NCBI GenBank assembly: GCA_947305005.1
Contig: CAMZCM010000002.1
Location: 1 to 64,000, forward strand
Direction of reading: 5' to 3'
Length of the DNA: 64,000 bases
From: an uncultured Prevotellaceae bacterium
Lineage (GTDB): Bacteria > Bacteroidota > Bacteroidia > Bacteroidales > Bacteroidaceae
In this document: positions 53,528-63,317 of the stretch, piece by piece
How positions within the stretch are numbered: position 1 is the first letter of the stretch
Layout: each line of letters begins with the position of its first letter
Translations under genes and position numbers: made by a program
The notes under the pieces: model-generated
What the model was told of the DNA's origin: nothing
Seen by the model: the letters and a program-made list of their open reading frames with translations, nothing else
Databases searched by the model: none

Positions 53528-55326
53528 CAGCCTCTTCTTTCGATAACATACATTTATGGCGACGCCAACACATCAAGGATAAGCAGTTCATGTTACTGCT
53601 GGCTTTTGTTATTGGTGTGCTCACTGCATTTGCCGGTCTATTGTTAAAATGGCTGATTCATCTTATTGAGCATTCTTTGACAAATCGTTTTTCCATTACG
53701 GATGCTAACTGGCTCTATCTGTTATGGCCAGTCATCGGTATCTTTTTAACGGGGTTATTTGTGCGTTATGTGGTGCGTGATGATATAGGTCATGGAATAA
53801 CAAAGATTCTATATGCTATAGCTCGTAAACAGAGTCGTATCAAAGCGCATAATACATGGTCAAGTGTCATCGCCTCAGCGATAACTATCGGTTTTGGTGG
53901 TTCAGTAGGAGCAGAGGCTCCTATTGTATTGACAGGATCAGCGATAGGCTCCAATCTCGGTCAGCTCTTCCGCTTAGATTCCAAAAAGATGATGTTACTC
54001 GTGGGCTGTGGCGCTGCGGGTGCCGTCTCTGGTATATTTAAAGCACCTATTGCAGGTCTAGTGTTTACCTTAGAGGTCCTTATGATAGACTTTACGTTGG
54101 GGAGCTTACTACCTCTATTGGTGAGCTGTGTTACTGCTGCTGCTGTAACTTTCGCAATTTCTGGAACTGGAAACCTTTTTGAGTTTCATCTTAATAACGC
54201 TTTTGCGATTGAACGTTTACCTGCGTATATATTATTAGGTGTGTTCTGTGGACTCATCTCATTATATTTTACCCGTGTTATGAATTGGCTTGAAGACCAG
54301 TTTCGGCGCCTCGGCGCTCCTTGGAAGCGTTTTCTGGTGGCAAGTCCTATTCTTAGCGTTCTTATTTTCCTGTTCCCTTCTCTATATGGTGAAGGTTATG
54401 GCATGATTCGTTTGCTCTTGAACGGACAGGGATCTGTTGACTGGAATCAAGTGTTGGAGGGTTCTTTCTTCTATGCTACTCCTCATTTATTGCTTCTCTA
54501 TTTAGCAGGAATCATCGTTTTTAAGGTTTTTGCTACGACAGCTACAAATAGTGGAGGAGGTTGCGGCGGTACATTTGCACCTAGTCTGTTTTTGGGTTGT
54601 GTATCAGGCTTCCTTTTCGCTTCATTATGGAATAAGTTGTCTTTGTTTGATTTTCAGTTACCAATATTCACTACTGTTCCTGAAAGCAATTTCTCCCTTC
54701 TGGGTATGGCGGGCCTCATGAGTGGTGTTATGCATGCTCCGTTGACGGGTATATTCCTTATTGCTGAAATTACAGGAGGTTATGGTCTCTTCTTGCCTCT
54801 GATGATTGTAGCAGTTTCTTCGTATCTGACGATTATCGGTTTTGAACCACATAGTATATACTCTATGCGTTTGGCTCGAAAGGGACAGTTAGTAACTCAC
54901 CATAAGGATCAGGCTATTTTGACATTGATGTCAATGGATGCTGTCATTGAACGCTATGAGGAGCATTTGCATCCTCATGATGATCTTGGTGAGATTGTCC
55001 GTCAATTGTCTGCCTCGAATCGTGATGTGTTCCCCGTTGTTGACGAGGCTGGAAAACTGTTAGGGGTTTTGGTATTAGACCGCGTACGTCATGTTATGTT
55101 CCGTACAGAATTGTATCACCGCTTGCATGTCAGTGACTTAATGTCACAGTGTGCTGCGCGTTTGACGACACATGATACAATGGATGTCGTGATGTCCGCT
55201 TTTGATCGGACGAAAGCGTGGACTTTGCCTGTTGTGGATGATACTGGAATCTTTATAGGTTTCATTCGTCGCAGTCATGTCTTTGCTACTTATCGTGCCA
55301 TGTTACATGATTTATCAGAAGAGTAA
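53524..55326 (+). CDS. ClC-family chloride channel/antiporter with CBS domains
   Basis: This 600-aa membrane protein has about ten or more membrane helices. The ClC signatures are FGGSVGAEAPIVLTG (contains the gating-type Glu) and NSGGGCGGTFAPSLFLG. The first selectivity motif reads GHGI instead of the GSGIP of ClC-ec1. Two CBS domains fill about residues 465-595. It probably exchanges chloride for protons, but the altered first motif leaves ion selectivity open. It overlaps the Sua5 gene by 4 bp and fmt by 1 bp. Confidence 0.93.
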   Translation: MTASSFDNIHLWRRQHIKDKQFMLLLAFVIGVLTAFAGLLLKWLIHLIEHSLTNRFSITDANWLYLLWPVIGIFLTGLFVRYVVRDDIGHGITKILYAIARKQSRIKAHNTWSSVIASAITIGFGGSVGAEAPIVLTGSAIGSNLGQLFRLDSKKMMLLVGCGAAGAVSGIFKAPIAGLVFTLEVLMIDFTLGSLLPLLVSCVTAAAVTFAISGTGNLFEFHLNNAFAIERLPAYILLGVFCGLISLYFTRVMNWLEDQFRRLGAPWKRFLVASPILSVLIFLFPSLYGEGYGMIRLLLNGQGSVDWNQVLEGSFFYATPHLLLLYLAGIIVFKVFATTATNSGGGCGGTFAPSLFLGCVSGFLFASLWNKLSLFDFQLPIFTTVPESNFSLLGMAGLMSGVMHAPLTGIFLIAEITGGYGLFLPLMIVAVSSYLTIIGFEPHSIYSMRLARKGQLVTHHKDQAILTLMSMDAVIERYEEHLHPHDDLGEIVRQLSASNRDVFPVVDEAGKLLGVLVLDRVRHVMFRTELYHRLHVSDLMSQCAARLTTHDTMDVVMSAFDRTKAWTLPVVDDTGIFIGFIRRSHVFATYRAMLHDLSEE

Positions 55327-56300
55327 TGACAATGAATAATAATCTTCGTGTTATTTTCATGGGTACGCCCGAGTTTGCGGTCGCATCCTTAAGGAAGTTG
55401 GTAGAGAATGGCTATCATGTCGTGGCTGTTGTCACGATGCCAGACAAACCTATAGGTCGTCATCACGACACTTTACAAGCATCTCCTGTTAAGGAATTTG
55501 CTGTAGAACATGATATTCCCGTCTTACAACCGGAGCGTTTGAAGGATGAGGCTTTTTTAGAAAGACTGCGAAGCTATCAGGCAGACTTGCAGATTGTTGT
55601 TGCTTTTCGGATGTTGCCAGAGGTCGTTTGGGCTATGCCTCCGTTGGGTACATTCAATCTCCATGCTGCTTTGTTGCCGCAGTACCGGGGTGCAGCTCCA
55701 ATTAACTGGGCTGTTATCAACGGTGATACGGAAACGGGTGTCACAACGTTCTTTTTAGACCATGACATAGATACTGGTCGTATTATCCATCGTGTTCCTT
55801 CACCCATCCTTGACACTGATACTGTAGGTGATGTCTATGACCGTTTGATGTGTTTGGGTGCTGATCTTGTGCTTCGGACAGTAGATGATATCAGCTCGGG
55901 ACGTGTGGAAGCTATCCGACAAGAAGATTTTCCATCGGACGTTCCGCTCCGTCCTGCGCCCAAAATCTTTAAGGAGACTTGTCAGATACGGTGGCTGGAA
56001 CATACTGTCAAATCGGCTTATGACTTTATTCGTGGCCTCTCTCCTTATCCTGCAGCATGGACTACGCTTCGAACAGTGGATGGAAAGGAAACGCAGTTAA
56101 AGGTTTTCTTCTCAAAAAAGGAATTTTCTGAAGTGAAGGCACCGATAGGATCGTTGTTGACTGATGGAAAAAGCGTCTTAAAAGTGGCACTCCCTGACGG
56201 CTATCTTCATCTTACCGATCTTCAAGTCGCTGGAAAACGTCGGATGCCTGTTGCAGATTTCCTCAGAGGTGCTCATTTAGAGGGCGCAGCACTGCTTTAA
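55326..56300 (+). CDS. fmt: Methionyl-tRNA formyltransferase
   Basis: Fmt formylates initiator Met-tRNA. The sequence shows IFMGTPEFAVASL, MPDKPIGRHHDTLQASPVKEFA, and NLHAALLPQYRGAAPINWAVINGDTETGVT with the catalytic-type Asn/His/Asp. The length is 324 aa. The likely start is the ATG at 55326, with a second ATG two codons later (55332). It is the last gene of the tight cluster. Confidence 0.96.
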   Translation: MTMNNNLRVIFMGTPEFAVASLRKLVENGYHVVAVVTMPDKPIGRHHDTLQASPVKEFAVEHDIPVLQPERLKDEAFLERLRSYQADLQIVVAFRMLPEVVWAMPPLGTFNLHAALLPQYRGAAPINWAVINGDTETGVTTFFLDHDIDTGRIIHRVPSPILDTDTVGDVYDRLMCLGADLVLRTVDDISSGRVEAIRQEDFPSDVPLRPAPKIFKETCQIRWLEHTVKSAYDFIRGLSPYPAAWTTLRTVDGKETQLKVFFSKKEFSEVKAPIGSLLTDGKSVLKVALPDGYLHLTDLQVAGKRRMPVADFLRGAHLEGAALL

Positions 56301-56342
56301 AGAGGCGAAAACGTGCAGAAAATGCATTTTTTGTTAAAAAAG

Positions 56343-56374
56343 TTTGGAGGTTTCAGGAAAAAACGCCACCTTTG
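56343..56374 (+). promoter_or_regulatory. Promoter of the ECF sigma-factor gene
   Basis: TTTG (56343-56346), a 20-bp spacer and CACCTTTG (56367-56374) match the Bacteroidetes promoter with one mismatch. A leader of about 80 nt follows. Confidence 0.65.
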
Positions 56375-56460
56375 CCGCCGAATAACGAACAAAAGTATTA
56401 ATTCTAAACAACTCATTGCCTATCGAAAAGACATTACTCCAAACCAACTTGTAGTAAGTA

Positions 56461-57048
56461 ATGCAAAATTTGAAAATGGAGAAAGACGGTGTACTCGTCA
56501 AACTCTATGAAGAAGGTAATGATCAAGCGTTCGATATTCTCCTCGCTCGCTATCAGTCTGCGATATTCGGTTATATCTGTTCGATGGTTCATGATATAGA
56601 CCAGGCTAATGATATCTTTCAAGATACCTGTGTGCGTGTCATCATGCAAATTCGTAACCATCGTTATGTAGATAATGGGAAATTCTCTTCATGGGTGATG
56701 CGAATTGCCCATAACCTCATGATTGACGGAACTCGTCAGCGCCGTCCTTTTGTGGACATCGCTGATACCGTAGAAAAAGAGCGTATTTTGAATGATCCTA
56801 CGTTGCTCGTCGGCAACAAAGAGATGGATTATCATAACGAACAGACTTATTCATCGTTGGCGGAAATGGTTGAATGCTTGCCTGACTCACAACAGGAAGT
56901 GGTACGTATGCGTATGTATGAGCATCTTTCATTCAAGGAAATTGCAGAGAAGAAAGGATGCAGTATTAACACAGCTCTGGGCCGGATGCGTTATGCAATC
57001 ATCAACCTTCGTAAGATGTCTGCAAAAATCGACTTAACATTGGTCTGA
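56461..57048 (+). CDS. ECF-type RNA polymerase sigma factor
   Basis: The protein is 195 aa. Region 2 is DILLARYQSAIFGYICSMVHDIDQANDIFQDTCVRVIMQI and region 4 is CLPDSQQEVVRMRMYEHLSFKEIAEKKGCSINTALGRMRYAI. No anti-sigma gene follows; the next gene is a secreted C10 protease with its own promoter. Its regulon cannot be inferred. A second ATG six codons in (56476) is an alternative start. Confidence 0.92.
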   Translation: MQNLKMEKDGVLVKLYEEGNDQAFDILLARYQSAIFGYICSMVHDIDQANDIFQDTCVRVIMQIRNHRYVDNGKFSSWVMRIAHNLMIDGTRQRRPFVDIADTVEKERILNDPTLLVGNKEMDYHNEQTYSSLAEMVECLPDSQQEVVRMRMYEHLSFKEIAEKKGCSINTALGRMRYAIINLRKMSAKIDLTLV

Positions 57049-57102
57049 ATAAAAGGGATAAACTCTTTGAGGGATAGCTTTGTTAAAAATTTTTGCTTTT
57101 TC

Positions 57103-57134
57103 TTTGTTTCTTTCAGAGATTATTACGACCTTTG
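57103..57134 (+). promoter_or_regulatory. Promoter of the C10 peptidase gene
   Basis: TTTG (57103-57106), a 20-bp spacer and GACCTTTG (57127-57134) match the consensus with one mismatch, 30 bp before the ATG at 57164. Confidence 0.7.
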
Positions 57135-57163
57135 TGGCGTAATAACCCAATAAACATGAAAAA

Positions 57164-58906
57164 ATGAAGAAACTGAGTTTCCTATTATTACTTATTATAG
57201 GTACCTCTTCCTTAGGGGCAATGGAACGCTCTGAGAGCGAAATGGAAGCTATTGCTCTCCAACAATTGAAAGGTGCTGGAGTTAAAAGTATAGGCAATAG
57301 ACTGTCTGTCTCCCTGAAATGCTTACAGCGCAATACCTCGTTCTCAATATACGGAACTGAAGACAATGACGGTTTTGTCATTGTCAGTCGTGATGATGAG
57401 GTCCGCCCTGTTTTAGGGTATTCTACTTCCTCCTTTGATGCCGACAACCTGCCCTGTGGATTTCAATGGTGGCTGGACAATATGTCAGATCAGTTGCAAA
57501 CAGCCAAGAAGGCATCTGTGCAGAGGCAGGCAAACACAGCTTACGTGCCGGTGGCTCCGATGATGAAGACGAAGTGGCACCAGAATCATCCCTATAATTG
57601 TATGACACCTGAATGTAATACAGCAGGAGGAAAGGATCATGCGTTGACGGGTTGCCTTGCCACGTCTTTAGCTCAAATCTTGAATTATAACGAATATCCC
57701 GCTTCGGCTTCCTTTATGGGCTATTATTTTGTGGATCCGCCAGCTGAGGACATGAGCAATATCAAGACAGCGCTTGTAAACAGTACTTACTCGTGGCCTT
57801 TGAAGACATCGTACGGCCGCTATTTCCCTGATGGCTATCAATCCGAGTACGACTGGGAAGAGATGGCATATACAGATGCAGAGGCTATTCAGATTGGTAC
57901 ATTGATGCGTGACTGTGGCTATGCTGTAGGAATGCAATATGGAGTCAGTGGTAGTGGCGCTCTTACGTCGGATGTTCCATCTGCGCTCATCAATTGTTTC
58001 CAGTATCCCAAGGCAGCCGTGAAATACCTCGAGCGAAATTTTTATACAGATGAAGAATGGATGCGTATCATTTATGATGAATTTTCCAAAGGCTATCCGA
58101 TACTCTATGGTGGCGAGGATCCAAACAAGGGTGGGCATGCCTTCATGATTCATGGAATCGATGAAAATGGTTTGGTCTATGTGAGCTGGGGTTGGTCTGG
58201 GAATAATGATGGCTACTTTGCCCTGGATGGGTTGAATACCGATACTGGCAATTTTAATACGAATCACCAAATGGTTATCGGCCTTCGTTCTCAGGTCTTG
58301 AATAATGATAGATTCTCATCCTTGTTCCTTGCGCTGGAGCCTTATACTTTTGAGTGGCACCCTCAATATTCAAATGCATTGTGTATCACCTTGAATGCCT
58401 GCTATAATGTTTCTTATAATGCAATAACTTTCAATGGCAAGGTCAGTTTCATATTAGAAGACATGACTTCAGGAACGGTATCTGATGTACTCTATCATGA
58501 TTATTCACAGGATGGATGTGATTATTATTCGGGTTGGGGGGATCCCGGCAGTCATTATGTAGTGAAGTTTACCCCAAATCATCATTATAAGTTCTATCTT
58601 GCTTCAAAGGCAGATGAAGAGGAAAGCTACTCTCCCATACGTGTGATGAAGAAGGGATTGTTATATTATGATGTTACGGTTGATGCCGAAGGAACTCCCT
58701 CGTTCTCGGAACCTCAATATGTACCTACAGCAGTGAAAAGTACAAAGCAAACAGAAACGGATGGTATCGCCCGTGTCTATGATTTGCAAGGCCGTCTCTT
58801 ACGAAGTGCTTCTGCAACATCAATGTCTTCTTGGAAGACGCCAAGAGGTTTAAGCATTGTTAAACAAGGTAATCGAGTACGTAAAATTGTAGGTAGAGCA
58901 CAATAA
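57164..58906 (+). CDS. C10-family cysteine peptidase (streptopain-like)
   Basis: This 580-aa secreted protease has a signal peptide (MKKLSFLLLLIIGTSSLGAM) and a Spi/SpeB-type propeptide (about 20-125). The papain-like domain has catalytic Cys C164 in HALTGCLATSLAQILNY and His H325 in KGGHAFMIHGID, followed by the VYVSWGWSGNNDGYF segment. A C-terminal beta domain and a sorting-like tail (ARVYDLQGRLL ... PRGLSIVKQGNRV) follow. C10 peptidases of Bacteroidetes (for example interpain A and PrtT) degrade host or dietary proteins; the substrate here is not known. Confidence 0.93.
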   Translation: MKKLSFLLLLIIGTSSLGAMERSESEMEAIALQQLKGAGVKSIGNRLSVSLKCLQRNTSFSIYGTEDNDGFVIVSRDDEVRPVLGYSTSSFDADNLPCGFQWWLDNMSDQLQTAKKASVQRQANTAYVPVAPMMKTKWHQNHPYNCMTPECNTAGGKDHALTGCLATSLAQILNYNEYPASASFMGYYFVDPPAEDMSNIKTALVNSTYSWPLKTSYGRYFPDGYQSEYDWEEMAYTDAEAIQIGTLMRDCGYAVGMQYGVSGSGALTSDVPSALINCFQYPKAAVKYLERNFYTDEEWMRIIYDEFSKGYPILYGGEDPNKGGHAFMIHGIDENGLVYVSWGWSGNNDGYFALDGLNTDTGNFNTNHQMVIGLRSQVLNNDRFSSLFLALEPYTFEWHPQYSNALCITLNACYNVSYNAITFNGKVSFILEDMTSGTVSDVLYHDYSQDGCDYYSGWGDPGSHYVVKFTPNHHYKFYLASKADEEESYSPIRVMKKGLLYYDVTVDAEGTPSFSEPQYVPTAVKSTKQTETDGIARVYDLQGRLLRSASATSMSSWKTPRGLSIVKQGNRVRKIVGRAQ

Positions 58907-58960
58907 ACGGGGATGTGTGCACGTTCTATAGGTGTAATCACTCACCAAAAAAGTGTGCCT

Positions 58961-59107
58961 ATGGAGCAACCAATACTCGTTTCGTTGGAACTTGAACCTA
59001 TCTCGTTTCCCCTGTCTTTATCTGATTATGCAGCCTTAGGGCTTGAGCCAAAAGCTGAGACTTTGCAGTGTGTACGTGATTTCGCTCGTATGTATCGTCC
59101 GTTATGA
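58961..59107 (+). CDS. Small protein upstream of rpe
   Basis: This 48-aa frame from the ATG at 58961 (MEQPILVSLELEPISFPLSLSD) ends in YPL-like MYRPL. It overlaps the rpe start by 4 bp (ATGA), which suggests translational coupling. It has no signal peptide or known domain. An upstream ATG at 58913 would add 16 residues of poorer coding character. It is either a real small protein or a leader peptide for rpe. Confidence 0.5.
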   Translation: MEQPILVSLELEPISFPLSLSDYAALGLEPKAETLQCVRDFARMYRPL

Positions 59108-59757
59108 ATCTGATAGCACCTTCTTTATTGGCAGCGAACTTCGCCAACTTGCAGCCTGAGATGGATTGGTTTAACCGTTCAGAGGCCGATTGGCTGCATT
59201 TGGATGTGATGGATGGCGTGTTCGTTCCTAACATCTCTTTTGGCTTCCCCGTCCTGGAACATGTGGCGCGCATGACGACAAAGCCGTTGGATGTGCACCT
59301 CATGATTGTAGAGCCTCAGAAGTTCATTTCTCAGGTTCGCGATCTCGGTGCGGCCGTTATGAATGTGCACCAGGAGGCATGCGTACATTTGCATCGCACG
59401 ATTCAGCAGATTCATGAAGCAGGTATGAAAGCAGCTGTGACTTTGAATCCTTCAACACCTATTTCCACGTTAGAAGATATCATCTGTGATGTGGATGTGG
59501 TGATGTTGATGACTGTAAACCCTGGCTTTGGAGCTCAGAAGTTCATAGAACACAGTTTGGATAAGGTACGTAAGTTACGTCAGATGATTGATGTCTCTGG
59601 TTCAAAGGCGCTGATCGAAGTGGATGGAGGTGTCAACCGCAAGACAGCCCCGCTTTTGGCACAGGCAGGCGTAGATGTATATGTTGCAGGTAGTGCCCTT
59701 TATGGCTCTGCTGATCCTATTGAAGAGGTTAAAGTCTTAAAGGGCCTTACCGCTTAG
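59104..59757 (+). CDS. rpe: Ribulose-phosphate 3-epimerase
   Basis: Rpe interconverts ribulose-5-phosphate and xylulose-5-phosphate in the pentose phosphate pathway. The TIM-barrel motifs are IAPSLLAANFANL, WLHLDVMDGVFVPNISFG, DVHLMIVEP, MTVNPGFGAQKFI and IEVDGGVN. The length is 217 aa. Its start overlaps the small upstream frame. It is convergent with the GH3 gene. Confidence 0.97.
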   Translation: MNLIAPSLLAANFANLQPEMDWFNRSEADWLHLDVMDGVFVPNISFGFPVLEHVARMTTKPLDVHLMIVEPQKFISQVRDLGAAVMNVHQEACVHLHRTIQQIHEAGMKAAVTLNPSTPISTLEDIICDVDVVMLMTVNPGFGAQKFIEHSLDKVRKLRQMIDVSGSKALIEVDGGVNRKTAPLLAQAGVDVYVAGSALYGSADPIEEVKVLKGLTA

Positions 59758-59783
59758 TATCTTCTTTTTTATTTTTGCAGGAA

Positions 59784-62378
59784 TTACTCCAGCGTCACTT
59801 CGAGACGCTGGAGTTCTTTATCTTGTGAGCTGGTTCCGTAGAAAAGTTCGTAACGGCCAGCGTGAGTGTGGACGTTGTTAGTCGCTGGGTCGAAGAGCTC
59901 AAAGGTTTTAGACATGAGAGGCAGTTGAACATTCATTGTCTGGCCAGCCTTCACCTCAACACGTTGGAAGGCACGAAGGGAACGGCGTGGTCCTTCCGTG
60001 TCACCCAAATCGCGAAGGTAAAGCTGAATGACTTCAGTGCCGTCGCGACGTCCTGTGTTGGTAATAGGTATGGTGAGCGTTGCTTGGATGTTGGAGCTCT
60101 TCATCTCGCTGCTTGTGAGTGTCGCTTTTCCTACTTGGAAAGTGGTGTAACTGAGACCATAACCAAAAGCAAAGAGAGGATCATCAAAGTATCTATAAGT
60201 GCGCCCTTGCATGGAATAGTCTTCATAGTCAGGAAGTTGCTCCGAGCTACGATAGAAAGTGACTGGCAGCTTTCCACTAGGATTAACAGCGCCGAAGAGG
60301 ACGTCAGCTACAGCGGTGCCGCCTTCTTGTCCAGCATACCAAGCTTGAACGATGGCATCACATGTTTCTGTCTCAGGCTGTAGGGCGATGGCAGAGCCGG
60401 AGCAGTTCACAAAGATAACCGTCTTTCCTGCATCCTTCAATGCTTTCAAAAAGTCTCGCTGTACCCGAGGAAGCTCTATGTTTGTACGGTCGCCACCCTT
60501 AAAGCCCTCAATATTGACAGGCATTTCCTCTCCTTCAAGGGCGGGGGAGATGCCGCCAACGAAAACGACCTTGTTGATGCCCTTCAGCTGACTAATAACA
60601 GCCTGATAGTTGATGGGCTGTTCCTGTGCCACCTCAATCTTCATATTGGCTCCCCATGTCTTCACGAACTGGTATTGAACTTCTATGTTGAAGGATTGCC
60701 CGGCTTCGGCTTGGAGAACGGTACGTGTTGGAGTCGTACGCCATGAATGAACGCGTTGTTTTCGTTCACCATTTATATACACTTCAAAGTGTCCGCAGCC
60801 TTCCACGTTGACTACGTATTCGCCTGCCTCTTTGGGTGTGAAAGTTGTTTCATAGAGTGCAGAGAAATCTTCTGTAGAAACGCCTGGAGCGAAATTATGC
60901 ATACCGGCTGTTGTAACAGCTACGGGATTTGTATAGAATTGGATGGTAACAGGTTTACCTTCGCGTGAAGGGTTGTTCCAGAAGCTGCCTTTTAATCCCC
61001 GTTTCCCATTTGCGCTGCACTCTGTATTCAGACGGCTGTCCATGATTTTGTCATAGGTCAGGTCGCAACCGGGTCGGTAGAAGATATTCTTTTGTTTGCT
61101 GCGGATACCATCGAGGATGGTAATCGTGTGATTAGGCGTTCCGTTGTAGTTGCCCCACATCATCGGGGCATTGTCTGCATTAGGACCGATAACAGCGATT
61201 CTTTCTTTTCCTGCTTTTAACGGAAGGACATTCCCTTTGTTCTGCAACAATACGATAGTTTGTCGTGCCATATCAAGTGCTTTTTGCGCACTCTCTTTGG
61301 TGGACATGGCAGAGTAGGGAATCTTGGCCCATTCTATGAGTTCCGGATCATCCATCTCGCCGAGATCAAAGCGTCCTTCGAGAAGACGCAAGACATGCTT
61401 ATCCACCTCAGCCTCAGTAAGTAGCCCTCTTTGTACTGCTTCAGGAATAGAGTTATAGACATAACCTCCTCCACATTCTACATCTGTGCCTGCTATCGTT
61501 CCCTTAACTGCTGCGTGAACAGCATCACTTGAGGATTTGTGGTGACGATAGAAATCACTGATGGCACCACAGTCACTGACAACAAGGTATTGGAATCCCC
61601 ATTCATCGCGCAGAATCTGTTGTAGCAAACGCGCATTGCCACAGCAAGGCTCATCGTCCAGACGCTGATAGGCGCACATCACTTCGCGCACTTTGGCATC
61701 TTCAACCAATGTCTTGAAAGCCGGCAGATAAGTTTCCCATAAATCACGAGCGCTTACATTGGTGAGATTGGCCGAGTGACGTGTATATTCAGGGCCGCTA
61801 TGCACGGCATAGTGCTTGGCACAAGCCCACAATTTGCGGTACTTCGATGATTCAGGGCCTTGTAGTCCGCGTACGACTTGTGTTCCCATGACAGAAGTCA
61901 GGTAAGGATCCTCTCCGTAGGTCTCCTGACCACGGCCCCAACGAGGGTCACGGAAAATGTTTACGTTCGGTGTCCATACTGAGAGACTGTGGAACTTCTC
62001 GTCCTCACCGCCATCCTGATACATCCGTTTATTATATTGTGCACGAAACTCGGTGCTGGCGACATCGAACACCTTATATAATAAGTCAGGATTAAAGGAA
62101 GCGGCCATCGCTACGGGTTCTGGAAAAACCGTTACGTTGCCCATGTTTGCTGCGCCGTGCAGCGCTTCACTCCACCAGAAGAATTTCTTGATTCCCAGTC
62201 GGGGAATAGCGGGACTTTCGTCGAGCATCAGTTGGGTCTTCTCTTCCAACGTCAGGCGCTGGCAAAGATCGGCAGCGCGCTCTTTAGCACTCAATGTCGG
62301 ATTCTGGTAGGGGAAAGGCTGGGCCGATGCACATAAACAGAGCATGAAGGTTGCGCTCAGAAGAATGAATCTTTTCAT
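59784..62378 (-). CDS. GH3 beta-glycosidase (xylosidase/glucosidase-like)
   Basis: This 864-aa exported enzyme has a signal peptide (MKRFILLSATFMLCLCASAQ) and the GH3 N domain with KKFFWWSEALHG, DPRWGRGQETYGEDPYLT and the nucleophile D269 in VVSDCGAISDFY. A PA14-like insertion (about 470-600, EAGEYVVNVEGCGHFEVYINGE) lies inside the C domain, and a fibronectin III-like end follows (GTEVIQLYLRD). This layout is common in xylan-active beta-xylosidases of Prevotella and Bacteroides. It probably trims plant oligosaccharides in the periplasm. Confidence 0.93.
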   Translation of the reverse strand: MKRFILLSATFMLCLCASAQPFPYQNPTLSAKERAADLCQRLTLEEKTQLMLDESPAIPRLGIKKFFWWSEALHGAANMGNVTVFPEPVAMAASFNPDLLYKVFDVASTEFRAQYNKRMYQDGGEDEKFHSLSVWTPNVNIFRDPRWGRGQETYGEDPYLTSVMGTQVVRGLQGPESSKYRKLWACAKHYAVHSGPEYTRHSANLTNVSARDLWETYLPAFKTLVEDAKVREVMCAYQRLDDEPCCGNARLLQQILRDEWGFQYLVVSDCGAISDFYRHHKSSSDAVHAAVKGTIAGTDVECGGGYVYNSIPEAVQRGLLTEAEVDKHVLRLLEGRFDLGEMDDPELIEWAKIPYSAMSTKESAQKALDMARQTIVLLQNKGNVLPLKAGKERIAVIGPNADNAPMMWGNYNGTPNHTITILDGIRSKQKNIFYRPGCDLTYDKIMDSRLNTECSANGKRGLKGSFWNNPSREGKPVTIQFYTNPVAVTTAGMHNFAPGVSTEDFSALYETTFTPKEAGEYVVNVEGCGHFEVYINGERKQRVHSWRTTPTRTVLQAEAGQSFNIEVQYQFVKTWGANMKIEVAQEQPINYQAVISQLKGINKVVFVGGISPALEGEEMPVNIEGFKGGDRTNIELPRVQRDFLKALKDAGKTVIFVNCSGSAIALQPETETCDAIVQAWYAGQEGGTAVADVLFGAVNPSGKLPVTFYRSSEQLPDYEDYSMQGRTYRYFDDPLFAFGYGLSYTTFQVGKATLTSSEMKSSNIQATLTIPITNTGRRDGTEVIQLYLRDLGDTEGPRRSLRAFQRVEVKAGQTMNVQLPLMSKTFELFDPATNNVHTHAGRYELFYGTSSQDKELQRLEVTLE
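59786..59814. terminator. Perfect hairpin within the 3' end of the GH3 gene
   Basis: An 11-bp perfect stem ACTCCAGCGTC/GACGCTGGAGT with a 7-nt loop lies in the last codons of the GH3 gene, about 30 bp after the rpe stop. On the plus strand a T-rich stretch (ttcttta) follows, so it may end the rpe transcript; on the minus strand T-poor DNA follows. It serves as both coding and structural sequence. Confidence 0.55.
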
Positions 62379-62405
62379 AACGGTTGTATTTTTTGGGGGG
62401 ATTGT

Positions 62406-63314
62406 TTACTTGATAGGTTCCATGTGAATGGTGACGTGAGTCTCAGTGCCAAAACGTTGCTTGAGGCTATGCTCTATCTTGGATGCCTGTTCGTGGGCTT
62501 CGTGCAGAGATAGGGCTCCGTCCATGCGGATATGCATCTCGATGGCAATATGATTGCCGATTTTTCGAGTGCGGAGGTTATGTGGCTCATAGACCCCGGG
62601 GAAGGATTTGACGATATTCTCGATTTCGCTTTCCGTCTCCTCGGGTAGAGAACATTCCGTGAGTTCTCCGATGCTTGTCTTGAGCAGTTCTACAGCCACC
62701 TTAATCAGTAGAGCACCCACAACAATAGAGGCTAAAGGGTCAAGCACCGTCCAGCGTTGTCCCATAAGGATGGCGCCGCCGATGCCGATGGTCGTCCCAA
62801 TAGATGAGAGGGCATCGCTGCGGTGGTGCCAGGCGTTGGCGATGACGGCTTGCGAGTTGAGGCGTTTCCCTACGAGCGCGGTGTATTGGTATAGCAATTC
62901 TTTCACTACGATGGAAATCAGAGCCGCCCAAAGTGCCAACCATCCTGGCGCTTCTAGCTGTTCTCCTTGTAACCAGGCTACAAGTTTCAGGCTGCCAGAG
63001 ATAATGATGCCTGTCGCTGCCGCAATCAGTGCGAGGCCGATGACAAAGGTGGCAATGGTTTCGAATTTCCCATGCCCATAGTCGTGTGACTCATCCTGTG
63101 GCTTGGCACTAATCTTCACGAAGATCAGCACGATGAGGTCTGTGATGAAATCAGAAAGCGAGTGCACGGCATCGGCAATCATAGCCGAACTGTGCCCCAC
63201 GATACCGGCAATGAACTTGAACGTCAGTAATGCGACGTTGCCTACGCTACCAATGAGCGTTACTCGGTAAATGGCTTTGGCTCGGTCTGTTTCCGGCCTT
63301 TGCGGGTGTGCCAT
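62406..63314 (-). CDS. Cation diffusion facilitator family transporter
   Basis: This 302-aa inner-membrane efflux protein probably exports Zn2+ or a similar divalent ion. Metal-site residues are in MIADAVHSLSDFITDL (helix 2, HxxxD) and WHHRSDALSSIG (helix 5, HxxxD). The HDYGHGKFET loop and a cytoplasmic C-terminal domain (about 210-300, IAIEMHIRMDGALSLHEAHEQASKIE) are typical. It starts 3 bp after the acyltransferase gene stop and lies 27 bp before the GH3 start, so the three may be cotranscribed. Confidence 0.93.
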   Translation of the reverse strand: MAHPQRPETDRAKAIYRVTLIGSVGNVALLTFKFIAGIVGHSSAMIADAVHSLSDFITDLIVLIFVKISAKPQDESHDYGHGKFETIATFVIGLALIAAATGIIISGSLKLVAWLQGEQLEAPGWLALWAALISIVVKELLYQYTALVGKRLNSQAVIANAWHHRSDALSSIGTTIGIGGAILMGQRWTVLDPLASIVVGALLIKVAVELLKTSIGELTECSLPEETESEIENIVKSFPGVYEPHNLRTRKIGNHIAIEMHIRMDGALSLHEAHEQASKIEHSLKQRFGTETHVTIHMEPIK

Positions 63315-63317
63315 GTC

